DNA from: Arabidopsis thaliana
Lineage: Eukaryota; Streptophyta; Magnoliopsida; Brassicales; Brassicaceae
Reading direction: 5' to 3'
Assembly (NCBI RefSeq): GCF_000001735.4
Contig: NC_003076.8
Coordinates: 8,990,001 to 9,054,000 of the forward strand
Length of the DNA: 64,000 nucleotides
This document shows positions 24,082 through 38,565 of this stretch, in pieces; position 1 is the first letter of the stretch, and every line of letters starts with the position of its first letter. Made by a program: the position numbers and the translations under genes. The notes below the pieces were generated by a model. The model was not told where the DNA came from and did no database searches. It saw nothing but the letters and a program-made list of their open reading frames with translations.

Positions 24082-25917
24082 ATGATGGGTAGAAAAAACT
24101 CAAAACAGGTTCGTTATTCCAATAGGTTGATACTCATAAATAGGTTAAGCCAATTATCTGATCCTTTGATATGTCAGATACTTTCTCATCTTCCCATAAA
24201 GGAGGTTGTCACGACAAGCGTTTTATCCACTAGATGGAAGAATATCTGGCTTAGTGTTCCTAGTTTGGAATTGATATATTCGATATTCCCAAATTTCAAT
24301 ACCTTTAGGAGTTTTGGTGATAGGTTTTTCGATTCCACTAGGGTTTCATGTATACACAATCTTAAGTTATATTTTGATGAACATGATGCATGTTATCTTA
24401 CATCATGGATCAATGCCTTTGTTACACGTAACATCCGACGTCTATATGTCCGTCGTGTTCGTGGGAATTATTTTCATGAGCTGCCCTTAAGCCTTTATGT
24501 TTGTGAGACATTGGTGTCACTAAAACTCTTTCATCTGACTTTGGTTGACCCCGAATTTGTTTCTTTACCGTGTCTGAAAATCATGCATCTAAACTATGTT
24601 TGGTTTCCCAATGATGCCACTTTCGAGAGACTTGTCTCTTCTTGCCCTGTCTTAGAAGACTTAAAGATTGATGTATTATGGAATGATGGAAGAGTTTATC
24701 GAGTGAAATCTCGTTCACTTAAGAGACTCCGTTTACTACGAAGTTCTACTATGGTGTTTGATTCTGTTCCGGGTGTTGTTATTGATGCTCCTCTAATATG
24801 CTATTTGAGAATCAATGATCGTGTATCAGAAACCTATATATTAAATGATCTGGAGTCCAATGCCAAGTTAGATATACATCTAGACTTTGGTTCTGAAGAT
24901 TTTGGCGAACCAAGCGTTTCATCGAGGAGAAGTCGCATCCGTAGTTTTCTGCCCGCAATATCGAAGGTCATGGGTTTGAAAATATCTGAGAACACTTTCA
25001 AGGTATATATATAATATGTTTTGAACATGCACATTTTTGTTGTAATGAATAGTTTCTAACCCACAAGTCCTCTGTTTGGTTTCAGGTCATTCATCACTAT
25101 TCCAATTTAGCACAACTACCTCAATTTGATAACACGTCCCGCTTGCACGTTACTCTCCGTGTATCCGAATTAAAATGGTTGCCGAATTTTCTTGAGTGTT
25201 GCCCGAATCTGAAATCCCTCATTGTGGCTTTTAATGGTGACTTTGAGAAGATGGGTTCTGAGGAGATGAATCAAATAAGTTTCCTTCTCCGGATGAAGAG
25301 GATTGTGGATATGACGATATTCATGTACACTTCCAAGGTATATTATATATTGGACATGAACATTGCTATAATGTATAATTTTCTAACCAACATTACATTA
25401 TCTTTTGCTCAGGTCATTCGTCAATATTCCCAATTTGAAGTACTGCCTTGGTTTGCTTACATGTCCCACCTACATGTTACTCTCTCTATATCACTTTTAA
25501 ATTGGTTACCAATATTTCTTGAGAGCTGTACGGAATTAAAATCTCTAGTCTTGGTGATGATTTACTTAACCAATGAATTTCTTTTTCGTCTTTAGTGTTT
25601 TTATCTTATATTGCCATTCAACTCTCTTTATTTTTTTTCCTTAGGTATTGTTGCATAGTGATAACATAAATCAACTAAGTTTTTCATCTGTTCCTAAGTG
25701 TCTACTATCATCGCTCCAGTTTGTTGAACTCAATGCCCAAATCTTGAGATTTGATGGCGAAATACTGAATCTGGCGAAATACTTCTTAGAGAATTCATCT
25801 ATCCTCCAAAAACTCACTCTACATCCGAACAAGTATGGTTCAACTTATGCGAATATGCTACACAAATTCCGAAGACGCTCTAGAACTTGCCAATTCATCC
25901 TAACTGATTTGGAATAG
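24082..25917 (+). CDS. F-box/LRR (RNI)/FBD-type protein with a duplicated exon
   Basis: Four exons, 24082-25002, 25086-25337, 25413-25553 and 25645-25917, join in phase 0 to give 528 residues. The F-box lies at residues ~23-57 (LSDPLICQILSHLPIKE...STRWKNIW). It is followed by leucine-rich repeat-like segments (ETLVSLKLFHL, LPCLKIMHLNYV, CPVLEDLKI) and an FBD-like C-terminal part (SFSSVPKCLLSSLQFVELN, AKYFLENSSILQKLTLHP). Such proteins act as the substrate-binding subunit of SCF ubiquitin ligases; this one's target is unknown. Two ATGs are adjacent (24082, 24085). Exons 2 and 3 are homologous to each other, as are introns 1 and 2. I take this as At5g25850. A pyrimidine tract ending TTTTTTCAGG 12 bp upstream of the ATG could be the acceptor of a leader intron. 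Confidence 0.88.
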
Positions 25918-26907
25918 CTTAGAGAGAGCATGTGAAATTCTTGAGACACAAGTAATGACAGGTTTCAGAATCTGTGTTGTTTATGTAATGAAGTTTTGTC
26001 CCTTAATGCTTATCTATTACGAATTTGAATGCTCCACCATCACTCAATGCATGTTTTATTGCTACACTTGCGTATTTTGTTTTCTTTAGTATATTGATTA
26101 ACTTATGTGTTTTGTATATTAAGTTCTATATTACTAAGAAAAACAGCCTTTTACACTCCGTTTTTGTTTGTTAAGCATTTCACACTCTTCGTCAATTAAT
26201 TACTAAGCGCTCTATAAAAATTAATTGGAATTCTGAAAGTAGTTCATCTATAGGTTAGGTCTTTGGAGTACTGTGGAAGTAGATGTTTTTGAGTTTCTTC
26301 TTTACCCTAGGTATGAGATTAGAAGGTTGAGGGTTTGGGATGTCAAGTGATCGCTCTCTTCTGGGAGTTAGTCGCGAGGATCATGTTTGTCCTCGGTAGC
26401 AACTTGAACTGTTGGAACCGGTTACTCTGGCCAAAGGGCTCATTGTCAAAAACTTGCCTCAAAGTGGCTTCTATTGTAACCACCAGAGTTTGCATATGAG
26501 TGACCCGTGGTTTCACTACCGACTAGACACATATATTTGATTCCAGTTAAAGCTTCGCCGGGCGGAGCAGCTTCGTTGTTTCTGTTTTTTGTAACCCATG
26601 GATATGTTAGGGCCATAACTCAAGACTATTTGAGTTGAATTAGCATATTCTAAATTTTATATGTAAAAAATAAAATAGACATGTATATTTGCATAATGAT
26701 ATGCAATAAGTGAATGTTGAACAGTTCATAAATGTATAAGTTGGATAAATGGAATTTATTTTCTTAAAACTACTATCAAACTGACCCTTAATCAGCTAGC
26801 ACAAATTCAATTTTCTTAAAAAGTTACGTAGTTTGGTTACCATTTCTCCTAATATTAAAAATCCGAAAACTGTTAACTCAAATCAAAACTAGGAGGGGAT
26901 GTGAATC
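25918..26907. other. Convergent intergenic space between two F-box genes
   Basis: It holds the 3' ends of both flanking genes. The block 26240-26620 has clearly higher GC than its surroundings and a few coding-like words in broken frames (for example LPRYEIRRLRVWDVK near 26310, stopped at once). It may be an old transposon fragment, but I cannot name it. Confidence 0.4.
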
Positions 26908-28424
26908 TCACAAGAACTGGATATGAAATTTAGATGGACGTTTAGGAAGATCAAGAAGGTGATTGATGACTCTCAGTTTCTTGTTATCATCATGAGCATC
27001 AATTTCCACTTTCATCACTTGAAGAAACTGCATTTCCCGCAACAAGCACTTCACTTGTCTCACTTCTCTACCACATCCACTAAACCCATATATCTCCAAC
27101 ACCTTCACTTCATTTCGATCAACGCAAACTCCGTGATCACTTGCACAATGCAAACCCTAAAGCAAGCATCACAAATAAAGCACCATATATACAAAGTTAG
27201 GATTGTATAACGCACAAGTGAATTAATTATCTCTTTATAAAGTTCAGATTGCGACACCTTGAGGACCAACGTTTCTAGCTTTGGAGATTTGTTAAGCAGA
27301 CGCGGAAGCACTTCCCAACCTTCTTTCTCATTACTTTCAAAATAAAGCTTAACAAGGTTTGAAAAGACATGTAATTCCACACATCTTGAATACATCATCT
27401 GAAACGCAAGACCAAAAATATATACTAAGATAACGAAGAAGAAGGTTTTGCAAACAAAGATACATACCTTAACAGAAGCAGGAGACAAGGAAAGGGTCTT
27501 AACGTTGCCTATCCAATCAATGATCGGAGATAGATGCATGTGAGTATTACATTCATGTCTTATATGAACATCTAGTTTGACCTCAACAAGGGAATTCAAG
27601 TAACTGGTCCTTGAATAGCGACAAGGAGCGAAGCCAGAGTATTCGAGGTAAAGAAGACTTGGTGTGTCGAATTGCATTGGGCGCCCCAATTCAAAACTGT
27701 TATTGAAGTGAACTGTGAGTCTCTTGAGGGTTTTGTGGGATATAGAGAAGTTTGGACTGTCATTATATCTGTAACCGCGTAAGTCATGTAAGAATAATTC
27801 CTCAAGTATTGGACAACCAGGAAGCATCGAATGGCACAATCTTTCGCATGCAAACCAAATTGCATGGAGAAAAAGACTCTTTAGCACTGGAAGAACCCCT
27901 TTTGGACAATATGGCATTTTATTTTGACCAACCTCTATTCTAAATGTTAGCTTGACCAACGTCTTGATTGTGAAAACATTACAAGGCCACTCATTTTGCG
28001 TAGGAGTAAAACCCATTTTAAAACGCATATCAAGATCCACAACACCTCGTTCCATGGCATGGTGTAGCCATTGGTCGATGTCCTTATGAGCGCAACATTT
28101 AAGAGGACATAATATTGAAAGTTTCTTTATGGTATTGCAATCGGTAAGGGTTTTATCAACAAAATCCCCGAAGCTCTCCTGAACATCTTTCATTTCTCCT
28201 TTACCTTCCTCTGGATAAACTAAATCTGAGTCGTCTAAATAGAGATGATGTTGAGATTCAAAGAGTTGAATCATCAACGCAAACAGATTCCTCCACCTTT
28301 TGGAGATAAGAGATGTAGAAACAGCTCGTTTTGTGGGAAGATAGGACAAGATCTTAGCAAGTATCTCATCTGGAAGACAGTTTACTGCATCTCTAGAGCT
28401 AGATTTCACCTTTCTGGTATCCAT
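26908..28424 (-). CDS. F-box/LRR (RNI)/FBD-type protein
   Basis: Three exons on the minus strand, 28424-27468, 27398-27258 and 27156-26908, join in phase 0 to give 448 residues. The F-box is at about residues 14-52 (NCLPDEILAKILSYLPTKRAVSTSLISKRWRNLF). LRR-like segments follow (LVKLTFRIEV, LPVLKSLFLHAIWF, CPILEELFLHDLRGY), and then the FBD-type end (LVKLYFESNEKEGWEVLPRLLNKSPKLETLVLK; EVKVLEIYGFSG...FLQVMKVEI). Its likely role is an SCF substrate adaptor with unknown target. Intron 1 is 69 bp, a multiple of three without stops, so retaining it would add 23 residues without breaking the frame. I take it as At5g25860. It is convergent with the previous F-box gene but belongs to a different subgroup. 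Confidence 0.87.
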
Positions 28425-29319
28425 GAGATCGAAGCCCTAGTAGTCAAAATATGAGCTGAAGAAAAAAAACAGATATAGAGAATGAGTGGTTTGATAATTA
28501 ATATAGCAATTAGGGTTTCAAAATATTTCTAACTAGCTAATTAATTTCCCCTTTATTTCTAGTGAATAATATATACTTTTTTATTTTATTTTTTTTATCA
28601 ACCGATATAAATTAGAACTCAAATGAGTTCAATCCTATGGGATATTGTTTACATATGTGACATGATACGGTTCGGTTAACAACACAAAACAAACGTTACT
28701 TTTATAAAACACAAAACGTTTAACAACTACTTCTTCTTCTGTTGACTTTGCTTCCTTCTTGTTGAATTTCTACTTCGAGAACTACTTCTTCTCCTACTTC
28801 TTCTTTTGCGTCTTTTCTGTTCTTAATCTTCTTCTCACTTGACGCTTTCTCGTTTTCAGGTTTAATCAAAGGTTCAACATCAACAATATTACTAAGATTA
28901 TCATTTATAGCTAAATTATTATTATTCCAAGATAAATATAATTACTTCAAGGGGTTTTGGTCATGTTTCTTTAAGAAGGCTTGGTCGTCTACTTCCAGAA
29001 GTCTGTTGGGTTGATTAGTCTTCTCTTGTCACCATTATCATGCTCTCAAGCCCAAGCCCAATCCCAAGCCCAAGCCCAAGCTTCCCTTACCACTACCAAC
29101 CTACACTCCGATCCAAGTTTGAAGTTTGAACGAGCTAAAATAAATAATTGTTAATGTACCAGATTTTCAAAAGACACTAGGAGTATTTTCAAGAAACACA
29201 GAAGAGAACATTCTAATGTTAGATTGGAGACTACAAAATGAGAAACACTGACTAACAAAAGATGTCAACAATGGTTTTGAGTTTTTTGTTCTGTTGAATT
29301 ATGTAAGTAATCACTTCTT
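28425..29319. other. Intergenic region with coding-like fragments
   Basis: It contains the leader side of the F-box gene, then AT-rich DNA. At 28720-28925 (minus) an open Lys/Glu-rich frame ends in a stop near 28717 and reads like a natural protein end (NIVDVEPLIKPENEKASSEK, then KEEVGEEV, then NRRRSSC). A further short frame (VDDQAFLKKHDQNPLK) lies to its right, at higher coordinates. At 29047-29081 CCCAAG is repeated several times in tandem. These pieces may be 3' remnants of the ancestral coiled-coil gene on the same strand, but no splice model links them convincingly. Confidence 0.4.
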
Positions 29320-29590
29320 TTAGTGTTGCTTCCCTTCCTTCCTTGTTCCTCCCAACTTCTTCAATCCGATCATGGTAGATCCTTCAACCGTATAATCTTC
29401 CAATCCCTTGCAGAAATAAAAATAGACATGTGAAACCAACAACACAAGTTAACAAATACAAAAATCATGAACATGATATTATTATATAATAATACCCTAA
29501 TCAATTCTTGACGTGCTTCTCGAAGCTCATCGTTAATTTGGCCTTGTTTTACCATGCGGTCGTCTAGTTCTTTTATCTTAGAACACTTCT
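29320..29590 (-). pseudogene. Out-of-frame continuation of the coiled-coil gene
   Basis: Directly downstream of the TGA of the coiled-coil gene, the -1/+1 frame reads KKCSKIKELDDRMVKQGQINDELREARQELIR, a third copy of the coiled-coil module. A good donor (ATTAGG|GTATTA) at 29495 and acceptor (TTGCAAG|GGATTG) at 29407 then join it in phase 0 to GLEDYTVEGSTMIGLKKLGG..., which stays open to a stop at 29320-29322. These exons look preserved but are not reached in the present frame. Confidence 0.55.
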
Positions 29591-30255
29591 TCAGTTCTTC
29601 TTCAGCTCTCTTTCGTGCTCATTGTTGATTTGGCCTTCTTTTCTTATACGGTCCTCTAGTTCTTTTATCTTAGAACACTTCTTCTTCAGCTCTCTTTCGT
29701 GCTCATCGTTGATTTGGCCTGCTTTTATCATGCGGTCCTCTAGTTCTTTGATCTTAGAACTCTTCTTCAGCTCTCTTTTGTACTTCCGTTTCAAAGTTTT
29801 CTATGAAACACACTAAGCATATCAGCACTCAAGAACCTGAAATATACATCTCTATATATATAGACAAATACCTCTTTCATCTGAAGATTTTCCCTATTCT
29901 CTACTTCTTCTAGCTCATAGTATTTCTTCTCGAGCTTCACAAGTATCTCTGAAATCTATGAAAAGCATGCTACAACTCAAGAACGATCAATACATATATG
30001 ATATATATATATAATATACATACATACCTCCTCAAATTCGTCATGCTCTTTAAGGAGCTCCTCCCAGATTTGCCATGTTTTTTCTATAGCGAGCATTTCC
30101 TTAAACTCTCCTGCTTTTGTCACATCTTCGTCCTTCTCAATCAGTTTTTCGTCACTCGTCTCTCTCATTTTTGCCATCTCTTTGTTTTCCCTCCTTGTCT
30201 CTATCCTTTTCCTCAGTTCTTTAGAAGTCTTTATCAAACTCTTCATATCCTCCAT
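29591..30255 (-). CDS. Small coiled-coil protein, probably truncated by an 8-bp duplication
   Basis: Three exons on the minus strand, 30255-30028, 29955-29872 and 29800-29591, give 173 residues, almost entirely charged heptad-like helix (MEDMKSLIKTSKELRKRIE..., ...EILVKLEKKYYELEEVENRE...). The last exon holds a tandem coiled-coil module, KIKELEDRM(I)KAGQINDEHERELKK. The frame stops after the second ELKKN, at a point where the DNA contains an extra 8-bp copy of CTGAAGAA. Downstream of that stop the same module continues in another frame. No enzymatic domain is visible; the protein could act as a scaffold or dimerisation partner. I believe this is the locus annotated At5g25870 (unknown protein). 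Confidence 0.7.
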
Positions 30256-30351
30256 CTCGAAACTGTTTGATTTTTTTCGAAATCGAAAAGGTAACTGATT
30301 GATTTTCTTGTAAACACACACGAAGAAAGAGTTTTTGCTTTGTCTTGTTTT

Positions 30352-32600
30352 TTTAAGGGTAAATTGCGCACAGTAGCCGTTGACCCACTTTTAATTTCAG
30401 ATTTTGACATTGTGGACTGCGCCTTTCATTTCTTAGACATTCAGCCAAAAACTGACCAAAATGCCCCTGACGAAATTGAACCCGGTTTATACGTACGGAC
30501 CGCGTCGTTAGAATCCAAGTGAATCGGGTTCGTACGTACATTGTTCATCGTTGAGAAATGCATTAAATGATTTCTGGGTTTCGGCGAATTTGACACTTGA
30601 GATTGGAATTAAATTTTTAAAAAATTAGTTGGGCTTAGAAGTTTTTAATGCTAAAAAGTTTTGACAAGATTAAAACTCATGATTACCTATTATAATAGAG
30701 ATTATATTGTAAGATATTTACATAATTGAGATTAGAATTCTGGGGAAAAAAGAAATTCGAAATTGTGTTACGGTGAAGAATCTGAAGTTTTCAGTTGCTG
30801 TTTTACAAAGTTTGAAGGATTGAAGGAGAGACAATCTGTGTTCTGGGTAAGAAATTCGTGTTAATCCTATTAATTACACTTGAGAACGTGATATGAAAAT
30901 AATGATACGTTTTTAAAAATTTCTGGGTTCATAAATTGTTTTGTTGGAGATTCTTTTTGTATTTGTAAACCCAAAATTATCTAAAGCAAATTGAGAACCG
31001 AATGAGTATTCAAATATAGTTATATATTTAACATAAATTATATTTAGACTTTTATATTCCAATTACCCAAATTACAGTTATAAAATCGAAGTTAACGTAC
31101 ACTCGTACATTTATCAAAGAATATATACGTACACTAGTAATTATGTATCTGGTGAATTATGTAAAGATAAATGTTTTACGTACACGAATACAGATAGGCA
31201 TGGTAGAAGTGAAATGAATTGTAATGGTGTGCAATTTAGTATTGGAAGATCGGTTTTACATGAATGAGAGTACGATTCGTTGAAATATTATATATGCATA
31301 ATCTATATTAAAATATACAGCATACATATAACTTACATAATAACTTAATCTGGATGTCAAAAAAATAAAATTAAATTTTTTCGTAGACAATGGTTAGAGA
31401 ATAATTAAACTCATTTTAATGTTGTACCATGTACGTTCCAATAAATATTTTTGTGTACGTACATAGTATTAGATTTATGTGATTTAGACATTTTTATGAT
31501 GTAACTGTTTAGAGCGGTCGTATACGTGTACGTGTATCTCAATATTATCGTGTATGTTTAAGGGTTTAGTTTAAAATCTTGTTTATTCTCAACAATTTTA
31601 ACTCACCAACAAAGATGTACGTACATTATTATACATGTACGTACATAACATTTTTCAAAAGTACGAGGAACAACTATACTCTGACCATATAATTTTATTT
31701 AATTATTATATATGAATAGATTTATGATGAAAACCCCAAAAGATATTTTATCTAATCAAAATAATCAAAAGTTTCTAATGTACAAACTCAATAAATATTT
31801 TGTATGTCGCCTTTACAATAAAACAACATCTAACATGTTTATTTCTATTTTAAATAATATTTTATTTATTATCATTTGAAGACAATTCACGATTAGCAAT
31901 ATCATATAAACATATGTGCGTAACGGTAATAATATATACGTACACGGTAGTAATGTGTACGTACACGGTAGTAATGTGTACGTACACGGTAGTAATGTAT
32001 GTAGTAATGTGTGTGTACGTATACCGTAAATTACATATACGTACAAATTTTTTTTTTAATGAAGGGTATAATTGTAATTTTGCACTCGTCTTCAACCTCT
32101 GCAACCCTAATTTTGCAGCCGCTTGTTAACTCATTAACATCCGAAACTCCTCGCCGCCGACTACTCTTCTTTATCTCCGCCATTTGAGTATGAACAATAA
32201 TTCAAGAAACCAGAAAATCCTCTTTTTGTTATCCTTTATCACGAGCTCGATCGAAATTTCCTCAACTTAAGCAACGAATAGAACTCGCACAGAGCCTCAA
32301 TCGAACTTTCACTTTCGATCGGAGTTTGTGTTTCGTCGGAATTGTTATTCGTCTTCGACAAACAGTTTTTGATTTTCTTTGGTTGTTAGAAAGTTAATAA
32401 CGTATTTTTGATTTAATTTTAAATTTAAATTTTGGTAATCAGAAAAATAAAGAAACGAAACTGAACCGCCTCCTTTCATTTCTCGTTCCAGGGCAAATTT
32501 GTCCATTTTTGGCTGAATGGCTAAAATCTGGTTGGGCGAGCCCACTTTGTCTCTTTGTGAAAGAAAAAGTCAGAAAGGTGTCAACGGTGAAAATTTCTTT
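30352..32600. mobile_element. GTAC-rich transposon-like segment with Mutator-like (VANDAL-type?) ends
   Basis: The left end (about 30352-30480, starting GGGTAAATTGCGC) and the right end read on the minus strand (about 32600-32450) share CCGTTGAC and the run CATTCAGCCAAAAA.TG(G)AC.AA.TGCCC, in the same order and in inverted orientation. This kind of end resembles the non-TIR Mutator-like elements of Arabidopsis. The 1.5 kb between 30490 and 32045 carries at least a dozen TACGTACA/GTACGTAC words and a 21-bp tandem repeat. The stretch 32080-32340 looks like a 5' leader. No transposase frame remains. Boundaries and family are inferred. Confidence 0.45.
31938..32000. repeat. 21-bp tandem repeat with TACGTACAC core
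   Basis: Three consecutive copies of a 21-bp unit (TACGTACACGGTAGTAATGTG) at 31938-31958, 31959-31979 and 31980-32000, followed by partial copies with GTAGTAATG and GTACGTATACCG up to 32028. Confidence 0.92.
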
Positions 32601-32609
32601 TTTTTAAAC

Positions 32610-33567
32610 GGGAAAAATGTCGTTTTATACGTGAACTTTCAAAAAGTGGACATTCAATACGTGAACTTTGCGGTCGGCCAAATAAAACATGATAAAAACG
32701 TTGACCCGCCATTTAACACAAATCAAAATGTTGACCAGGCCAAAATCCCGAGACGTTAACTGGCATTAACAGATCTGATAACCGCCGTAAGCAGACGTTA
32801 ATTGTTTCTGTTAAAGTCGAAAACGACGTCGTTTCACGAAACAATAAAATCCCCAATTCAATTTTGAAATCCCTAATTCTATCATCTTCTTCACTCTTCT
32901 TCCATAGCTAATTGAAATCCCAAATTCTTCTATCTTCCATATCTTCTTCTATCATTTTCTTTAAGTTTGATTTCGAAATCTCTAATTTTATCATCTTCTT
33001 CCATTGTTTGATTTCGAAATCCTAATTCTTCCATCTTCATCCATCTTTCTAGCTCCGTCGATTACCAAGTATCTCCTCCATGTGAATATACTTATACCAA
33101 AAGTGGTCCACGTGAGGAAGAATCTTCACAGCTCAATCCCAAACGTTCCTCGCATGGTTGACGTCTTTGTTCCATAGCTTCATTAAGCAACCATGGATGA
33201 TAAAAGATGATATGAAAGCTATGGAAGTTTGATTAAGTTAGAAGATGGACGAATTAGGGATTGAAGATGGAAGAAGATGATAGAATTAGGGATTTTAAAA
33301 TTGAATTGGGGATTTTGCTGTTTCATTTTATATGAAACGACGTCGTTTTCGATTTTAACAGAAACAATTAACGTAATTAACGTCTGCTTACGGCGGGTAT
33401 CAGATCTGTTAATGCCAGTTAACGTTTCGGGAATTTTGGCCTAGTCAACATTTTGATTTGTGTTAAATAGCGGGTCAACGTTTTTATCATATTTTATTTG
33501 ACTAATGTCAAAGTTCACATATTGAATATCCACTTTTTAAAAGTTCATGTATAAAACGACATTTTTA
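32610..33567. mobile_element. DNA transposon derivative with ~290-bp terminal inverted repeats
   Basis: The left arm (about 32610-32892) and right arm (about 33270-33567, inverted) match along their length with only scattered differences. Shared words include AATGTCGTTTTATAC, CGTTGACCCGC, CTGGCATTAACAGATCTGATA, GCCGTAAGCAGACGTTAAT and the palindrome ACGACGTCGT. The interior (~380 bp) has imperfect copies of TTTGATTTCGAAATC-CTAATT-ATCATCTTCTTCC. No transposase is encoded. Long arms suggest a Mutator-like non-autonomous element. A 9-bp target duplication may be present in decayed form (TTAAACGGG left, ATAAACTTG right). Confidence 0.75.
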
Positions 33568-34548
33568 TAAACTTGACGAAGAATCTATCTACCTCCAAGA
33601 TTTGTTATTAACGGAACTTGATAAGACGTTGGCGTGTAAATTTTTTCATAATATTGTGGTACCGATGAAATTCAAAAAGCTGTCACTGAACGGTGATTAA
33701 TATCGTAATAAATAACTAATAAATTGTCGAACGATTCTTTTTTTCTTTAGTAATGTTGATAGGCTTATAGCTAATCGCCTAATCCCCTACGTGTGAACAC
33801 TAGAAATAGCCTGAAGAGACAAGTTTACTAGTACTATGCCATTGAAATGCGTGACATTTACAGTGATACAAAATTACTATTGCTTTCCTTTGTTAGTTTA
33901 GCAACTAAAATTTAATTAAATGGCTTCTGACAGGAGTATATTTAAAGGCTTAAATTTGATTTGTGACAATTTAAAGTCCTTTATGATTTGTGAAAAATTT
34001 TGGATTCTTTTTTAACCAAGTGATTAAAACTTATCTATATCAACAATGGTCTTTTATAACTCTCTTGCTTTTGTGTTTAGGTACATTTAACGAAAGATAA
34101 AGAAACAAAAAGTGACGAAGAAGGGTTTAATTGCAACACTTGATACTTTATGGTTTAAAATACATCCCAAATTTAGTGAGTGATTTGTAGTTTGACAAAT
34201 TTCGAAGAAGGGTTTCATTGTAACATTTGATAGTTTAGGGTTTAAATCAAATCTCAAATTTAGTAAGGTAGGTTTACATAAACAAAACCAAGAAGTTGTG
34301 TTTTGTTTTGCAATTTTCTCAAAGACAAGAGTACGAGACTCGTCGACGTCTTTCTTCCTCAACTTCGACAAAAGAAAATAGGATTATTTCAGACCATAAG
34401 TCATTGTCTCCGCCTACAAAATCGGCGATTATTAATCACATTGTCTTCTTCTATGTTTGATCCACTTTAATCTCTTCATAAACATCATTTTTCCTCTAAA
34501 AGCTTTTTCCTTTACTCATCTTTTCTCTTCTGATCAAAATTGTGAATA
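33568..34548 (+). promoter_or_regulatory. Upstream region of NADP-ME3
   Basis: AT-rich DNA between the inverted-repeat element and the NADP-ME3 start codon. It holds a pair of diverged tandem copies at 34115-34181 and 34201-34268. No clear TATA box was settled on. The last ~170 bp before the ATG are C/T-rich, as in many plant leaders. Confidence 0.45.
34115..34268. repeat. Tandem duplication in the NADP-ME3 upstream region
   Basis: Two ~67-bp copies with a period of about 87 bp. Each begins CGAAGAAGGGTTT(A/C)ATTG, continues AACA(C/T)TTGATA, and ends AAATTTAGT(G/A)AG. They lie 280-430 bp upstream of the start codon. Confidence 0.8.
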
Positions 34549-38260
<3,712 letters not shown>

Positions 38261-38565
38261 AACATTCTTTTTAACATTTTTGGCTCAGCTTTTTACTTTT
38301 TGCTTTTCAGTTTTGGTGCTTTCTATATACGACAACTTCTAAACTATTTATACTTTTGCTTTAACTTTAAATAATGAAACCTTATTAACTTTTATGAATT
38401 GTGAAATAATCCATTACTCATTTCTTTGCCGTACGCGTGTTAGGTTATGGCGTTTTCCGGACATTAAATAAATTTAATTTAGGTAAATCTGCAGTGGAAC
38501 ACAAATGAGACGAAATAATGGGGGAAATAATACAGTTAATGAAAAGAAAAAATAGATTTAGAAAA

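Noticed and set aside
31813-32129. Overlapping short frames with repeated TYTLLPC or YTVVMC words
   Set aside because: Translations of the 21-bp tandem repeat; no start context or homologue.
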